Shown: positions 1 to 7,874 of the stretch, piece by piece | Position numbering within the stretch: position 1 is the first letter of the stretch | Layout of the letters: each line of letters begins with the position of its first letter | NCBI GenBank assembly: GCA_964564785.1 | Contig: CAZMCT010000004.1 | Location: 1 to 64,000, forward strand | Direction of reading: 5' to 3' | Source: CAZMCT01 sp964564785 | GTDB taxonomy: Bacteria; Planctomycetota; Phycisphaerae; UBA1845; Fen-1342 | DNA: 64,000 nucleotides | Notes under the pieces: model-generated | Told to the model about the DNA's origin: nothing | Seen by the model: only the letters and a program-made list of their open reading frames with translations | Database searches by the model: none | Position numbers and translations under genes: made by a program

Positions 1-78
1 GCCATAGCGCGTGGCCGCGGACACGCCGCCGCGGTCCGGGAAACCCACCCGCCAGACCTGCTCGGCCGCATCCCACGT

Positions 79-192
79 CACCGGCTCGCCGAAGGCGGTG
101 TACATCGTCACCGCCGAGGCGGCGGTGCCACCACCCACCGGCTCGCCGAAGGCGGCGTACATCGTCACCGCCGAGGCGACGGTGCCACTTTC
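79..192. repeat. 57-bp tandem duplication in the Rhs fragment
   Basis: Two copies of a 57-bp unit (79-135 and 136-192) differ at only a few positions. Each adds 19 residues containing ASAVTMY and AFGEPV on the minus strand, so the frame is kept. The unit also carries the GGTVAS-type palindromic repeat seen again at about 237-262. Confidence 0.85.
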
Positions 193-236
193 ATCGGTCA
201 GCAGCATCGTCGAGCGGATCAGGTCGCCATGCAGAT

Positions 237-262
237 CCACAGTCGAGGCGACTGTGCCACCC
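237..262. repeat. Palindromic repeat CACAGTCG-agg-CGACTGTG within Rhs
   Basis: A near-perfect hairpin preceded on the coding strand by GGTGGCAC. It encodes GGTVASTV in the Rhs frame. It resembles the GGTGGNA-stem palindromes at 382-408 and 59458-59483, so it looks like a dispersed REP-like element captured in frame. Confidence 0.6.
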
Positions 263-381
263 TCAATCGTCTGCTGGGCGTGCGCGCCCAGGCCCGCCAG
301 GAAGCGCCGCCGTTCGGCCGCGACCGGCTGGTTCTGCCCGGCCAGGTCCAGGCCCCAGGTGTAGCGCCGCAGCACAGTATT

Positions 382-408
382 CACGGGCGGGACGCCCATA
401 CCACCCTC
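382..408. repeat. Palindromic repeat GGTGGTATGGGCGTCCCGCC, Rhs copy
   Basis: Minus-strand GGTGGTATGGGCGTCCCGCC followed by CGTG. A nearly identical copy, with C for T in the first arm, lies in intergenic DNA at 59458-59483. Here it is translated as EGGMGVPPV. Confidence 0.7.
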
Positions 409-740
409 CAGCTCCAGCATGATCCGCCAACCCTGGTACACGAACCGCCGCACGACCGGCGTGGCCCAGCTCCCGCCGGCGTACGTCCAAACCCGCTTCT
501 GCACCCTCCGGCCCAGGTAATCATACCCGTATTCCGCCTTCCGAGTGCCGGCCGGCGGCGTCACCCCGGCCGCCGGTCCTGCGCTGCGCCCTCGCGAGGA
601 TCAACCCGCGCGCCGGCGTGCTCGGTGCGCGAGAGCAGCAAATGAGTCCGAAAAACGAGTAGGAGATCCCGCTCGAACGGGGTGGATACCTCCCGGATTT
701 TACCATTGTTGCGAAACGCGACGATCCGCCCAGGGTTCAA

Positions 741-2207
741 CTACTGGCGCAATTGGATTGCGCGCACCGCGCCGGACTCGACCACGACGACCCGGCCGGC
801 CGGCCAGAGCACATCGCGGACACCGGCCGGCGGCCCGTCCCATTGCGCAATGACGTCCGCCGTGGGGACGGCCGAAGCAGCGCTGGACGGAGCGGAGATT
901 GCCGGGGCTGACGTTGACGATGTTGCAGGGGCGGAATCGGCACACGGCGGGCCGGCCACGGCCGTGCGCTCAACGTGGATCGTGGCCGTCGTCGGGTCGT
1001 GAAAGGCGGCGAGCAACGTGCAATCGCGGACGGTTGCGCCGAGCAGCCGCCAGGGGGCGGTGCGTGAAAGCCGCGCCACGCGCGTCCCGTCGGAAGCGTT
1101 GATCGCCGTCGCGCTCCGCTGACCGCAGGCGAGCACGTAGGTGCCGGACAGTTCGACGCGTTCGAGCGCGGCCGCTACGCCGGGCCGGGCGTTGTCGGCC
1201 GACGAGCCGTCGGCCGCTACCACGGCGCGGGTGTGGTCGGCCGACGAGCCGTCGGGCGCAGCGCTGCGCCGGGCGCAGGACGACGGCTCACCGACCGTCA
1301 CGGTCCAGATTGTGCGGCCGTCGGGGATACGCACGGCGGCCAGCTCGCGGTCGCGGCCCAGGATGAGCACGGGCGGCGGAGCAGGTGGGGCGTGTTGCGC
1401 GTGCGGCCCGAGTTCCCGCGGCTCCCATAGTGCGAGCGTTGCGGCCCGACCGTCAACGTTGCGCATGATCAGAGTCGTGGCGCCTGACTCATCGAGCAGC
1501 CAGACGTCATTACCGACAGTAACGAGGCCGCGCTCCGTCAGACTGCTCCAGATCGGCGACGACGGCAGCTCGCGCTCGGCGACGATCGCGGGCGATCCGG
1601 CCAGCCCGAGGAAGATCGCTCGCGTGCGGCCGGCGTGACTGACGAGTGCGACGGCGCGTTGCCCGCGGGCATGTAATGTGACGGCGGAGAGGCGCGGGGC
1701 GACGCGCTGCTCCCAGAGCACGCGGCCGTCGGCGCAGTTGAGCAGCACGAGCCGGCCGTCGGAATTCGCGAGCAGCAGGCCGCTCGTTGTGACCTGGCCG
1801 GCGACCCAGCCGGTGAGGGTGTCGGGCTCGCCGGGGAAACTCTCCGGCTCGGCCGGGGCGCGGCCGTGCTGCCAGCGCAGCCGCGGATTGCCCGCGGTCT
1901 GTACGGCGTACGCGGCATGGCGATGGAAGCAGAACACGACGCCGGCCGAAGGGCCGTCGGACGGCTGGAGTTCACCCGCACACCGGACGCCGGGGCTGGC
2001 GCGGAGGGCTGGGTCCAGCCGGGCGGCACCGGTCTGAGCGTCGAGCACATGCAGCCGGCCGTCGCGGTCGGCAAGCACGATGGCCGGCGTACCAGCACCG
2101 GTGCTGAGTTGCGCCCACTCGATGCCCGGGGGAAACGAGGCCGTCCAGGCCGGTGAGCGCGGCTGCGCGAGGCCGTGCCCCGAACCGAAGAGGCACAGGA
2201 GGACCAC
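741..2207 (-). CDS. Secreted PQQ-like/quinoprotein beta-propeller protein
   Basis: A 488-aa protein starting at GTG 2207, with a hydrophobic leader (VVLLCLFGSGHGLA) ending in a likely signal-peptidase site before QPRSPAW. The body holds repeated DxxxGxxxW-type blades, such as GRLHVLDAQTGAARL, GRLVLLNCADGRVLWEQ and ELAAVRIPDGRTIW, typical of PQQ-like or WD-type beta-propellers. The role is probably extracytoplasmic binding or scaffolding. No enzyme motif was recognised. A 42-bp tandem duplication near residues 315-340 (DGSSAD repeated) sits in a linker. The upstream frame stays open into the dispersed repeat at 2251-2293, so the start is uncertain. The gene stands alone between the Rhs remnant and lipA, all on the minus strand. 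Confidence 0.7.
   Translation of the reverse strand: MVLLCLFGSGHGLAQPRSPAWTASFPPGIEWAQLSTGAGTPAIVLADRDGRLHVLDAQTGAARLDPALRASPGVRCAGELQPSDGPSAGVVFCFHRHAAYAVQTAGNPRLRWQHGRAPAEPESFPGEPDTLTGWVAGQVTTSGLLLANSDGRLVLLNCADGRVLWEQRVAPRLSAVTLHARGQRAVALVSHAGRTRAIFLGLAGSPAIVAERELPSSPIWSSLTERGLVTVGNDVWLLDESGATTLIMRNVDGRAATLALWEPRELGPHAQHAPPAPPPVLILGRDRELAAVRIPDGRTIWTVTVGEPSSCARRSAAPDGSSADHTRAVVAADGSSADNARPGVAAALERVELSGTYVLACGQRSATAINASDGTRVARLSRTAPWRLLGATVRDCTLLAAFHDPTTATIHVERTAVAGPPCADSAPATSSTSAPAISAPSSAASAVPTADVIAQWDGPPAGVRDVLWPAGRVVVVESGAVRAIQLRQ
1177..1260. repeat. 42-bp tandem duplication in the beta-propeller gene
   Basis: The segment containing GTCGGCCGACGAGCCGTCGG occurs twice 42 bp apart (from 1194 and 1236), encoding AADGSSAD twice. 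It is in frame and probably a loop expansion. Confidence 0.75.
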
Positions 2208-2250
2208 TGCGGCACGGGGTTGTGGCCGCGCGGATGCGGATTGAAACTCG

Positions 2251-2293
2251 TATCTGGCCAGATTCCTCGTCGCTGCGCTCCTCGGAATGACGG
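2251..2293. repeat. Dispersed repeat, ATTCCGAGGAGCGCAGCGAC type
   Basis: On the minus strand this reads GTCATTCCGAGGAGCGCAGC then GACGAGGAATCTGGCCAGATA. I recognise this as an interspersed intergenic repeat type seen in many bacteria, whose spurious translation is FRGAQRRGIWPD. It lies between the propeller gene and lipA. A related but distinct unit (CGGGATGACAG end) is at 52531-52570. Confidence 0.65.
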
Positions 2294-2321
2294 GCAGGGC
2301 CGACCGGCTGTCTCGAGTCCG

Positions 2322-3230
2322 TTACCCGCCCTGAGCGTAGAGCGTCTCCGCAAAGTAGCTGCTGCGGACGAACGGTCCGCTCGCGACGGCGCTGAAACCC
2401 AGCTCCCTCGCGGCCGCTCCCAGTTCGTCGAACTCCTCGGGCGTGAAGTACCGCTCGACCGGGGCGTGGCTGGCGTCGTCCTGCCCGGACGGTTTCAGAT
2501 ACTGGCCGATCGTGAGCAGATCACAGCCATTCGCGCGCAAGTCGCGGAAGACCTGGAGTAACTCCGTGCGCGATTCGCCGAGACCGACCATAACGCCGCT
2601 CTTGGTCTTCATCGCCGGACGGAGTCGCTTTGCGAGCCGCAGCGTTTCGAGCGAGCGCGAGTACTTCGCCTGCGGTCGGATGCGCTTGTGCAGGCTCGGA
2701 ACCGTCTCGACGTTGTGGTTGAAGACTTCGGGAGCGGCGTCGGCGACCGTCTGAATGCAGTCGGGTCGGGCATGAAAGTCGGGCACCAGAACCTCGACGG
2801 TGACACCGGGGCGGCGGGCCTGGACGGCCCGGATGCAGTTGGCGAAGTGGCCCGCGCCCTCGTCGGGCAGGTCATCGCGCGCGACGGAAGTAATGACGAC
2901 GTGCCGCAGGTGAAGGTGAGCGGCGGCCTCGGCCAGTCGTTGCGGCTCGTCGGGATCGACGGGATCGGGCCTCGCGGTCGTCACGGCGCAGAAGCGGCAC
3001 CGACGAGTGCATTTGTCGCCGAGGATCATGAAGGTGGCGGTGTGCCGCGACCAGCACTCCGTGAGGTTGGGGCAGTGGGCCTCGACGCAAACGGTGTTCA
3101 ACTTCAGGCCGCTGATGAGTTTGCGGGTATCGAGCATCGCCTCGGCGACCGGCATCGGCCGCTTGAGCCAAGGCGGCAGGCGGCGTCGCGGGGCCGGCAT
3201 TGCAATCGGTAGCGGGTGGACGGACGACAT
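2322..3230 (-). CDS. lipA: Lipoyl synthase (radical SAM)
   Basis: A 302-aa enzyme that inserts two sulfurs into protein-bound octanoyl groups to make lipoyl cofactor. The auxiliary [4Fe-4S] cluster cysteines are C48, C53 and C59 in CVEAHCPNLTEC. The radical-SAM CxxxCxxC is C74-C78-C81 in KCTRRCRFC. The C-terminal RSSY motif is present. Length is normal for LipA. The ATG at 3230 lies 6 nt after a TACAAT -10 box, so the mRNA is probably leaderless. LipB is not adjacent. Confidence 0.96.
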   Translation of the reverse strand: MSSVHPLPIAMPAPRRRLPPWLKRPMPVAEAMLDTRKLISGLKLNTVCVEAHCPNLTECWSRHTATFMILGDKCTRRCRFCAVTTARPDPVDPDEPQRLAEAAAHLHLRHVVITSVARDDLPDEGAGHFANCIRAVQARRPGVTVEVLVPDFHARPDCIQTVADAAPEVFNHNVETVPSLHKRIRPQAKYSRSLETLRLAKRLRPAMKTKSGVMVGLGESRTELLQVFRDLRANGCDLLTIGQYLKPSGQDDASHAPVERYFTPEEFDELGAAARELGFSAVASGPFVRSSYFAETLYAQGG

Positions 3231-3236
3231 GTCAGG

Positions 3237-3242
3237 ATTGTA
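3237..3242 (-). promoter_or_regulatory. -10 box TACAAT of leaderless lipA promoter
   Basis: TACAAT on the minus strand is followed by 6 nt and the lipA ATG. This TANNNT-N6-ATG layout is typical of leaderless transcripts. No clear -35 is seen. Confidence 0.55.
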
Positions 3243-3304
3243 TCCGATCTCGGCGGGTGCGAAGTAGCGGTGTGCGGCCGGCGGGACGTCGGGTGGGGCC
3301 TGCG

Positions 3305-4204
3305 CTAGTCGATCTCGGCGTCGGCGTGCCGGCGGCGGCGGGGGCGGTGCTCCATGAAGAACGAGATGCGTTCATCCCACGCGCTGCCGAGCTCATGGCG
3401 GACCATCGCGCGGGCGGCAGCCAGCGAGGTTCGGCGGGAAAGGTGGATCAGGACGATCCGTTCATTCCGCAGCCGCGGAAGGATGGCCGGCAGATCGCTC
3501 ACGTGCAGGTGGTAACCGGCTCGGGCGCGATCGCGATGATCACTCTCGACGAAGGTGCATTCCAGGAGGAGGACCTTGCTGTGACGGACGCAATCGAGGT
3601 CGAGGAAGTCGCCGGCCGCGGTGTCGCCGCAGTAGGCGACAAGCGGCAGCTCGACCCGGCGGGTAATCTCCACGCCCTGCTTCTTGAGCTCGACAATCTG
3701 CGGGCCGGTGAGATCGCGGTACTCATCGAAGATCTTATGTCGCACCTCGATGGCCGTGAATCCCAAGGCGCGGACGACGCTGCGATCGTGTCGCCGGCAG
3801 GGGTGATTGACGTTGAACGGGCGGACAATGAGGTCGCGGCGGAGCGGGATGTCGACTCCGGGTTCGGCGGCGTGGATGTGCCCGGGCGGCTCGTGGCCGT
3901 CGATGTCGGCCCAGGTGCGGAGCAGGCGCTGCACCGGCTCGACCAGCGGCCGGGGAACATAGAGATGGCCGGGCTGCTGATCGAGAAACATGCGCTGTGA
4001 GAAGTAATAGGCGATGCCGGCAGCGTGATCCATGTGGCCGTGGGTAAGGAAAATATGATCGACGCCGAGGATCTCGCGTGGCGCGCGGCCGAGGTCGAAG
4101 GCGAGGTTGAGCTCGGGCGCGATGATGAAGGTCTCCTCGCCGGCGAGCGAGGAGCCGAGGAGGCGAAGGTCGCCGTGGACGAACTCGGCGAGCGGGATTC
4201 CCAC
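3305..4204 (-). CDS. MBL-fold hydrolase, RNase Z-like
   Basis: A 299-aa metallo-beta-lactamase-fold protein with the zinc motif THGHMDH (H55, H57, D59, H60), a further ligand region YCGDTAAGD, and C-terminal LIHLSRR where RNase Z proteins have a similar histidine motif. Overall order and length fit the RNase Z/ElaC side of the superfamily, so 3'-processing of tRNA precursors is plausible. The exosite arm was not identified and another phosphodiesterase role is possible. The GTG start at 4204 is supported by TATAAA exactly 6 nt upstream. It is divergent from nrdR. Confidence 0.75.
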   Translation of the reverse strand: MGIPLAEFVHGDLRLLGSSLAGEETFIIAPELNLAFDLGRAPREILGVDHIFLTHGHMDHAAGIAYYFSQRMFLDQQPGHLYVPRPLVEPVQRLLRTWADIDGHEPPGHIHAAEPGVDIPLRRDLIVRPFNVNHPCRRHDRSVVRALGFTAIEVRHKIFDEYRDLTGPQIVELKKQGVEITRRVELPLVAYCGDTAAGDFLDLDCVRHSKVLLLECTFVESDHRDRARAGYHLHVSDLPAILPRLRNERIVLIHLSRRTSLAAARAMVRHELGSAWDERISFFMEHRPRRRRHADAEID

Positions 4205-4210
4205 GGCGGG

Positions 4211-4216
4211 TTTATA
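4211..4216 (-). promoter_or_regulatory. -10-like box TATAAA before the MBL-fold gene
   Basis: TATAAA on the minus strand, 6 nt before GTG 4204. Same spacing as the leaderless boxes of lipA, dut and rarA, but the final T is replaced by A. Confidence 0.4.
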
Positions 4217-4259
4217 CCTGCTGGGGGCGGAAATGTCTTGAGAAAGGTGCCGAAATCAT

Positions 4260-4288
4260 TTGACACACAGCATGTTGTGCTTTAGACT
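4260..4288 (+). promoter_or_regulatory. nrdR promoter with NrdR-box-like operator in the spacer
   Basis: TTGACA (4260-4265), 17-nt spacer and TAGACT (4283-4288) form a sigma70-type promoter facing nrdR. The spacer holds the imperfect palindrome ACACAGCATGTTGTGC (4265-4280), which matches a NrdR-box consensus recalled as ACACWATATATWGTGT at about 12 of 16 positions. This suggests autoregulation by NrdR; binding is inferred. Confidence 0.55.
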
Positions 4289-4301
4289 ACTCGTAGTAAC
4301 A

Positions 4302-4341
4302 ACCTGTAGCCCGAGGCGTTAGCGATAGGAGCTAACGGGTT
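4302..4341. repeat. GTAGCCCGAGGCGTTAGC-type dispersed repeat
   Basis: CTGTAGCCCGAGGCGTTAGC followed by an inverted GCTAACGGG arm, forming a short hairpin in the nrdR 5' region. From memory, similar units are frequent in planctomycete intergenic DNA. Only one copy is in this window. Confidence 0.45.
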
Positions 4342-4414
4342 GGGGAGCTGCCGGGTCCGGCGCGGGGCCGACGGTGGCGACTCGCGAGTGTCCGCCCGGA
4401 CGGACCGTCGAGCG

Positions 4415-4957
4415 ATGCGATGCCCGTTCTGCAAAGAGGACGACGACAAGGTCATCGATTCACGCTCCACGGAGAGCGGGCAATGCATCCGGCGGCGGCG
4501 GCGATGCCTGCGGTGCGGGCGGCGGTTCACGACCTACGAGCGGATCGAGGAGGCCATCCGGCTGTCGGTGATCAAGCGGGATGGGACGCGGGTGCCGTAC
4601 AACCGCGAGAACATCGCCCAGGGGATCATTCGAGCGGCGTACAAGCGGCCGATCTCCAGCGAGCGAATCGAGCAGGTCGTGGACGAAGTAGAGGAGTACC
4701 TGGTTTCGAACTTTGAAAAGGAAGTGTCGAGCCAGACGATCGGCGAGAAGATCGCCGAGGTGCTGCGGCGAGTGGACAAGGTGGCATACGTGCGGTTTGC
4801 GAGCGTGTACCGCCAATTCGAGGACGTTGGGGATTTCATTGAGGAAGCACGGGATGTCATCGAGCGCGCCGCGAGCGACATCCCGGGGCAGCAGAGCCTG
4901 TTTGAGGGGAGCCCGGCCCGTGAAGAACGCCCGCCAGGTCGTCATCACCAAGAGTGA
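4415..4957 (+). CDS. nrdR: Transcriptional repressor NrdR
   Basis: A 180-aa regulator of ribonucleotide reductase genes. The N-terminal zinc ribbon is C3-C6 and C31-C34 (MRCPFC...CLRCGRRFTTYER), followed by an ATP-cone domain at about residues 47-137 (VIKRDGTRVPYNRENI...), which senses dATP/ATP. The start is ATG 4415 because the family begins MxCPFC; upstream in-frame codons are rejected. The C-terminal tail (SDIPGQQSLFEGSPA...) is longer than usual. It overlaps the next ATP-cone gene by 38 nt. No ribonucleotide reductase gene is in the window. Confidence 0.95.
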   Translation: MRCPFCKEDDDKVIDSRSTESGQCIRRRRRCLRCGRRFTTYERIEEAIRLSVIKRDGTRVPYNRENIAQGIIRAAYKRPISSERIEQVVDEVEEYLVSNFEKEVSSQTIGEKIAEVLRRVDKVAYVRFASVYRQFEDVGDFIEEARDVIERAASDIPGQQSLFEGSPAREERPPGRHHQE

Positions 4958-5516
4958 CGGGACGCTCGAGCGCTTCAGCGCGACCAAGCTCACGAACTGC
5001 CTCGCCAGCGTGCTGCGCGCGCAGTCGTACGACCCCCGCCTCGCCCGGCCGCTGGCCAACGCGGTGGCGATGCACCTGCAAGAATGGCAAGATCCGTCCC
5101 CGCCGACCAGCGCGTACATCTACCGGTGCGTGCGGGCCGTGCTGCGACAAACCGGTCTGAGCGACGTGGCCGACGCGCTGGCCGAGCATCGCCGCCAGCG
5201 GCAGGCCCGCCGCCGGCGGCTGCGCGTCGTGGACAGCGAGTTCGCCCGCGGGCCGGGGTGCACCTGGCACAAAGGCACGCTGGTGCGCACGCTTCAGGCC
5301 CGCTACGGGCTGCGGCACGGCGTGTCGCGGTTCGTGGCCGGGCGGGTCGAGGCCCAGGTGTTCAGCCTGGATTACCGCACCGTCTCGCGGTCGTTCCTCG
5401 CGGAACTGGTGCGCAACGAACTGATGGCCTGGGGCCTGATCGACGAGGTGCCGGCCGGGGCGGTCACGCCGGCACGGCCGCCGGTCGGGACTGGGCCGGC
5501 GAACGAGGAGGGTTGA
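4920..5516 (+). CDS. Orphan ATP-cone domain protein
   Basis: A 198-aa protein starting at GTG 4920, overlapping the end of nrdR, so probably translationally coupled to it. Residues 5-90 (QVVITKSDGTLERFSATKLTNCLASVLR...) resemble the ATP-cone nucleotide-sensing domain of NrdR and ribonucleotide reductase. Residues 91-198 are basic and arginine-rich (RRQRQARRRRLRVVD, GTLVRTLQARYGLRH) and match nothing I recognise. No zinc ribbon or reductase motif is present. It could be an accessory nucleotide sensor acting with NrdR; that role is inferred from position and domain only. Confidence 0.7.
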   Translation: MKNARQVVITKSDGTLERFSATKLTNCLASVLRAQSYDPRLARPLANAVAMHLQEWQDPSPPTSAYIYRCVRAVLRQTGLSDVADALAEHRRQRQARRRRLRVVDSEFARGPGCTWHKGTLVRTLQARYGLRHGVSRFVAGRVEAQVFSLDYRTVSRSFLAELVRNELMAWGLIDEVPAGAVTPARPPVGTGPANEEG

Positions 5517-5692
5517 GCGAGGACGCCCGCGCGGTGGCGGTCGCGCCACGGCTGGGACCGCCGCGCGGCGTCGTGTTGGACGCCATGATGGCCAGGGCTG
5601 GCAGCGTGCCAGGACGGCGTGTCGGCCGACCGGAGCGCAGCCGGAAGGCGTGACCGCTGCGAGCCCTTTCGTGAACTCCGTTCCCCTGATGA

Positions 5693-5744
5693 GGGCGAGT
5701 CGAGTCCCGCCCACGCCCACGCTCGACTCGCCCGCTCCCTTTTT
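5693..5744. terminator. Intrinsic terminator between convergent genes
   Basis: Perfect 12-bp stem GGGCGAGTCGAG (5693-5704) / CTCGACTCGCCC (5722-5733), then a pyrimidine tract ending TTTTT at 5740-5744. It lies between the plus-strand ATP-cone gene and the end of the minus-strand AAA+ gene. Confidence 0.65.
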
Positions 5745-5761
5745 CGGGTGGAGGACGAGCG

Positions 5762-7249
5762 TCAATCGGCCGGCATGCAGCGGCCGACCGCCCAGGCGCG
5801 CAGCGCGGCCACGCGCTCGGCCATGGTGACCGAAAGCGGCGGCGACTGGGAGAGCACCTGGCGGATGTGCGCGGTCGTCAGCTCGGTGCCGCCGGCCCAC
5901 GCCGCGTGGAGGCCGGCGACGACGGCCTGCTCGAGCTCGGCCCCGCTGAAGCCGGCGGCGGCGGCGGCCAGCGCGTCGAGGTCGAAGGCGGCCGGGTCGC
6001 GATTGCGGCGGCGGAGATGGATGGCCAGGATCTCGCGGCGTGCCTCGGGTCCGGGGAGATCGACGAAGAAGATCTCGTCGAAACGGCCCTTGCGGAGCAG
6101 CTCGGGCGGGAGGGCCTCGATGTCGTTGGCGGTGGCCACGAGGAAGACCGGGGCGGCGCGCTCCTGCATCCAGGTGAGCAGGGCGCCGAACATGCGCTGC
6201 GAGAGGCCGCCGTCGGTGCTGCGGCTGGCGGCCGAGGCGAAGGCCTTTTCGATCTCGTCGATCCAGAGCACGAGCGGGGCCATGACTTCGGCCTGGTGCA
6301 GGGCGTCGCGCAGGCGGCGCTCGGATTCGCCGACATAGCGGTCGTAGAGCGCGCCGACGTCGAGCCGCAGGAGCGGCCGCTGCCACGCGGTGGCGATGGC
6401 CTTGGCGCAGAGGCTCTTGCCCGCGCCCTGGACCCCGAGCAGCAGCACGCCGCGCGGCGCGGCGAGCCCGAACTCGCGGGCCCGCGGATCGATGGCCCCG
6501 CGGCGCTGCGCGAGCCAGGCCTTCAGCCGGCTGAGGCCGCCGATCTCGCCCAGACTGACCGGCGTCTCCACATACTCCAGCAGGCGGCCGCGATGCAGGA
6601 GCTGCCGCTTGCGGGCGAGCAGGGTGTTGATGTCGTGCTCGTCGAAGCGGCGGTCGTCGGCCACGGCGTCGGCGATGAGCTGCTCGGCCTGGCGGCGCGT
6701 GAGCCCGCGCAGGTTGCGGAGGATGATGCTCAGGCCGCTGCGCGTAATCTCGACCGCGATCGGGCTTTCGCGGTTGGCGCGCCGCAGCGTGTCGCGCACG
6801 ATCCGCTCGAGCTCCTCCTCGTCCGGCAGCGAGAGCGCCAAGCGGGTCGTGTATTCGGCCACCACCTCGGGCAGGTTGTCCTCGTAGTCGATCAGCACGA
6901 GCTGCGCGCCGCTGTGCTGGAACCGGCAGATCACGTTGCGCAACACGCGCAGGGCGCGCTCATCGCGCAGATGCGGCACGAGGTCGAGCGTCACGCACAG
7001 CGGCCCGCCCTCGAGCTCGGCCAGGTGCGTCAGGCCCGCGACCGGATTTTCGGTGCCCGGCGCCGGCCGGCTGCTCGCCAGCAGCCCGTCCTGCACGCCG
7101 CCGCCCACCGACCACAGCCACAGCGGGCGATTGTGCTCGATCGCCAGGCCCCGCAGCAGTCCCAGCGCGTACTCCTCCTCGTAGGTGGCGACCGCGATGC
7201 ACGGGCACCGGCGGCGCAGCAGCGCGTCGAGCTGGTCCCGGTCGGTCAT
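5762..7249 (-). CDS. AAA+ ATPase of the Ycf46 type
   Basis: A 495-aa ATPase. The N-terminal half (residues 1-230) is a degenerate domain with QLVLIDYEDNLPEVV. The C-terminal half is a complete AAA+ module: Walker A GVQGAGKS (272-279), Walker B LVLWIDEIEKAF (326-337), sensor region LVATANDIEALPPELLRKGRFDE with arginine finger. Domain order and length match Ycf46, known from plastids and cyanobacteria, where it is linked to photosynthesis or carbon regulation; its role here is unknown. ATG 7249 was chosen because it gives the MTDRDQLDALLRRRCP start of this family and has GGGAG upstream. The frame upstream of it is open but unlike protein. Confidence 0.8.
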   Translation of the reverse strand: MTDRDQLDALLRRRCPCIAVATYEEEYALGLLRGLAIEHNRPLWLWSVGGGVQDGLLASSRPAPGTENPVAGLTHLAELEGGPLCVTLDLVPHLRDERALRVLRNVICRFQHSGAQLVLIDYEDNLPEVVAEYTTRLALSLPDEEELERIVRDTLRRANRESPIAVEITRSGLSIILRNLRGLTRRQAEQLIADAVADDRRFDEHDINTLLARKRQLLHRGRLLEYVETPVSLGEIGGLSRLKAWLAQRRGAIDPRAREFGLAAPRGVLLLGVQGAGKSLCAKAIATAWQRPLLRLDVGALYDRYVGESERRLRDALHQAEVMAPLVLWIDEIEKAFASAASRSTDGGLSQRMFGALLTWMQERAAPVFLVATANDIEALPPELLRKGRFDEIFFVDLPGPEARREILAIHLRRRNRDPAAFDLDALAAAAAGFSGAELEQAVVAGLHAAWAGGTELTTAHIRQVLSQSPPLSVTMAERVAALRAWAVGRCMPAD

Positions 7250-7874
7250 GCGCACTCCCGTCCCCGAACTCCGCGCGGAGGGCACGCCGCGCGCACGGCG
7301 TTCGAGCGTACGACACAACGCCGCAAGCACTCCACGAGCCGCGTGATCTAATGGTCCACAAGTGCTGGCTCGCCGGCGGCACGCGCAGATGCCCGCCGGC
7401 GCGCCAGCCGGCATGATATCGTGCCCCTGGAAACAGACAACGGAATGACCGCCAGTCGGCAGCGTCTTGCTGCCGACTGCGCCGAGGTCCGTCAGCCCGT
7501 CGGGCAACGAGGCAGCCTCACCGCGATGACCATGCTTGCTGCGCCGTCCGCGAATCACTCGACTGGAATACCGCCGGGTGAGACGGGCCTGGCGGTTGCC
7601 GCCACCGTCCGGCCTTGGAGCGGAGCGGACAAGCGTTCGGCTGTTGTTCACACAAGCGCAGGAGGGGACTGATCCGGCCGCGTGCACTCGGACTGATGCA
7701 CGCGCGGATGACCACGTGCTGAGCCACCGCGCCAGCAGAGCCGCGGAGGTCCTGAACGGGGCCGGGGGGCGTGGTCGGAACGCGACGGCAGAGGGCGATG
7801 CGTATCGCAGGGCGGGTCACGGGTGTAAAATGCCGCCTGCTGAAGCGGTTCACTCACCTGGCTAGGAGATTGCC
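7250..7874. other. 625-bp intergenic region between divergent genes
   Basis: No convincing gene on either strand. It holds a perfect hairpin at 7453-7479 and an extended -10-like TGTAAAAT at about 7824-7831, upstream of the metalloprotease gene. The rest shows no recognisable signal. Confidence 0.5.
7453..7479. repeat. Perfect inverted repeat CAGTCGGCAGC-N5-GCTGCCGACTG
   Basis: An 11-bp perfect stem with a 5-nt loop (GTCTT) and no T-tract after it, so a palindromic repeat is more likely than a terminator. It is isolated in the intergenic region. Confidence 0.6.

Larger units (their letters stand above)
1..564 (-). pseudogene. Rhs/YD-repeat protein, C-terminal core fragment (runs off left edge)
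   Basis: The minus-strand frame from 564 to the window edge reads as the end of an Rhs core: YDYLGRRVQKRVW, then RRFVYQGW, RRYTWGLDLAGQ, and repeated AFGEPV units matching the family's DPFGE element, ending in ATRYG at the edge. Rhs proteins are large secreted or surface proteins with YD repeats, often carrying variable C-terminal toxins. Only about 188 codons are visible. The frame meets an in-frame TGA near 609-611, only a GTG at 564 could start it, and no ribosome binding site is visible. I infer a 5'-truncated remnant or displaced Rhs tip. A 57-bp in-frame duplication (79-135 and 136-192) and palindromic repeats lie inside. The C-terminal end is outside the window. Confidence 0.75.

Noticed and set aside
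5670..5745. Hammerhead-ribozyme-like CTGATGAG followed by a perfect stem
   Set aside because: The GAAA core needed after stem II is absent (GCTCCC instead) and no helix III/I pairing is visible; the T-tract fits a terminator better.
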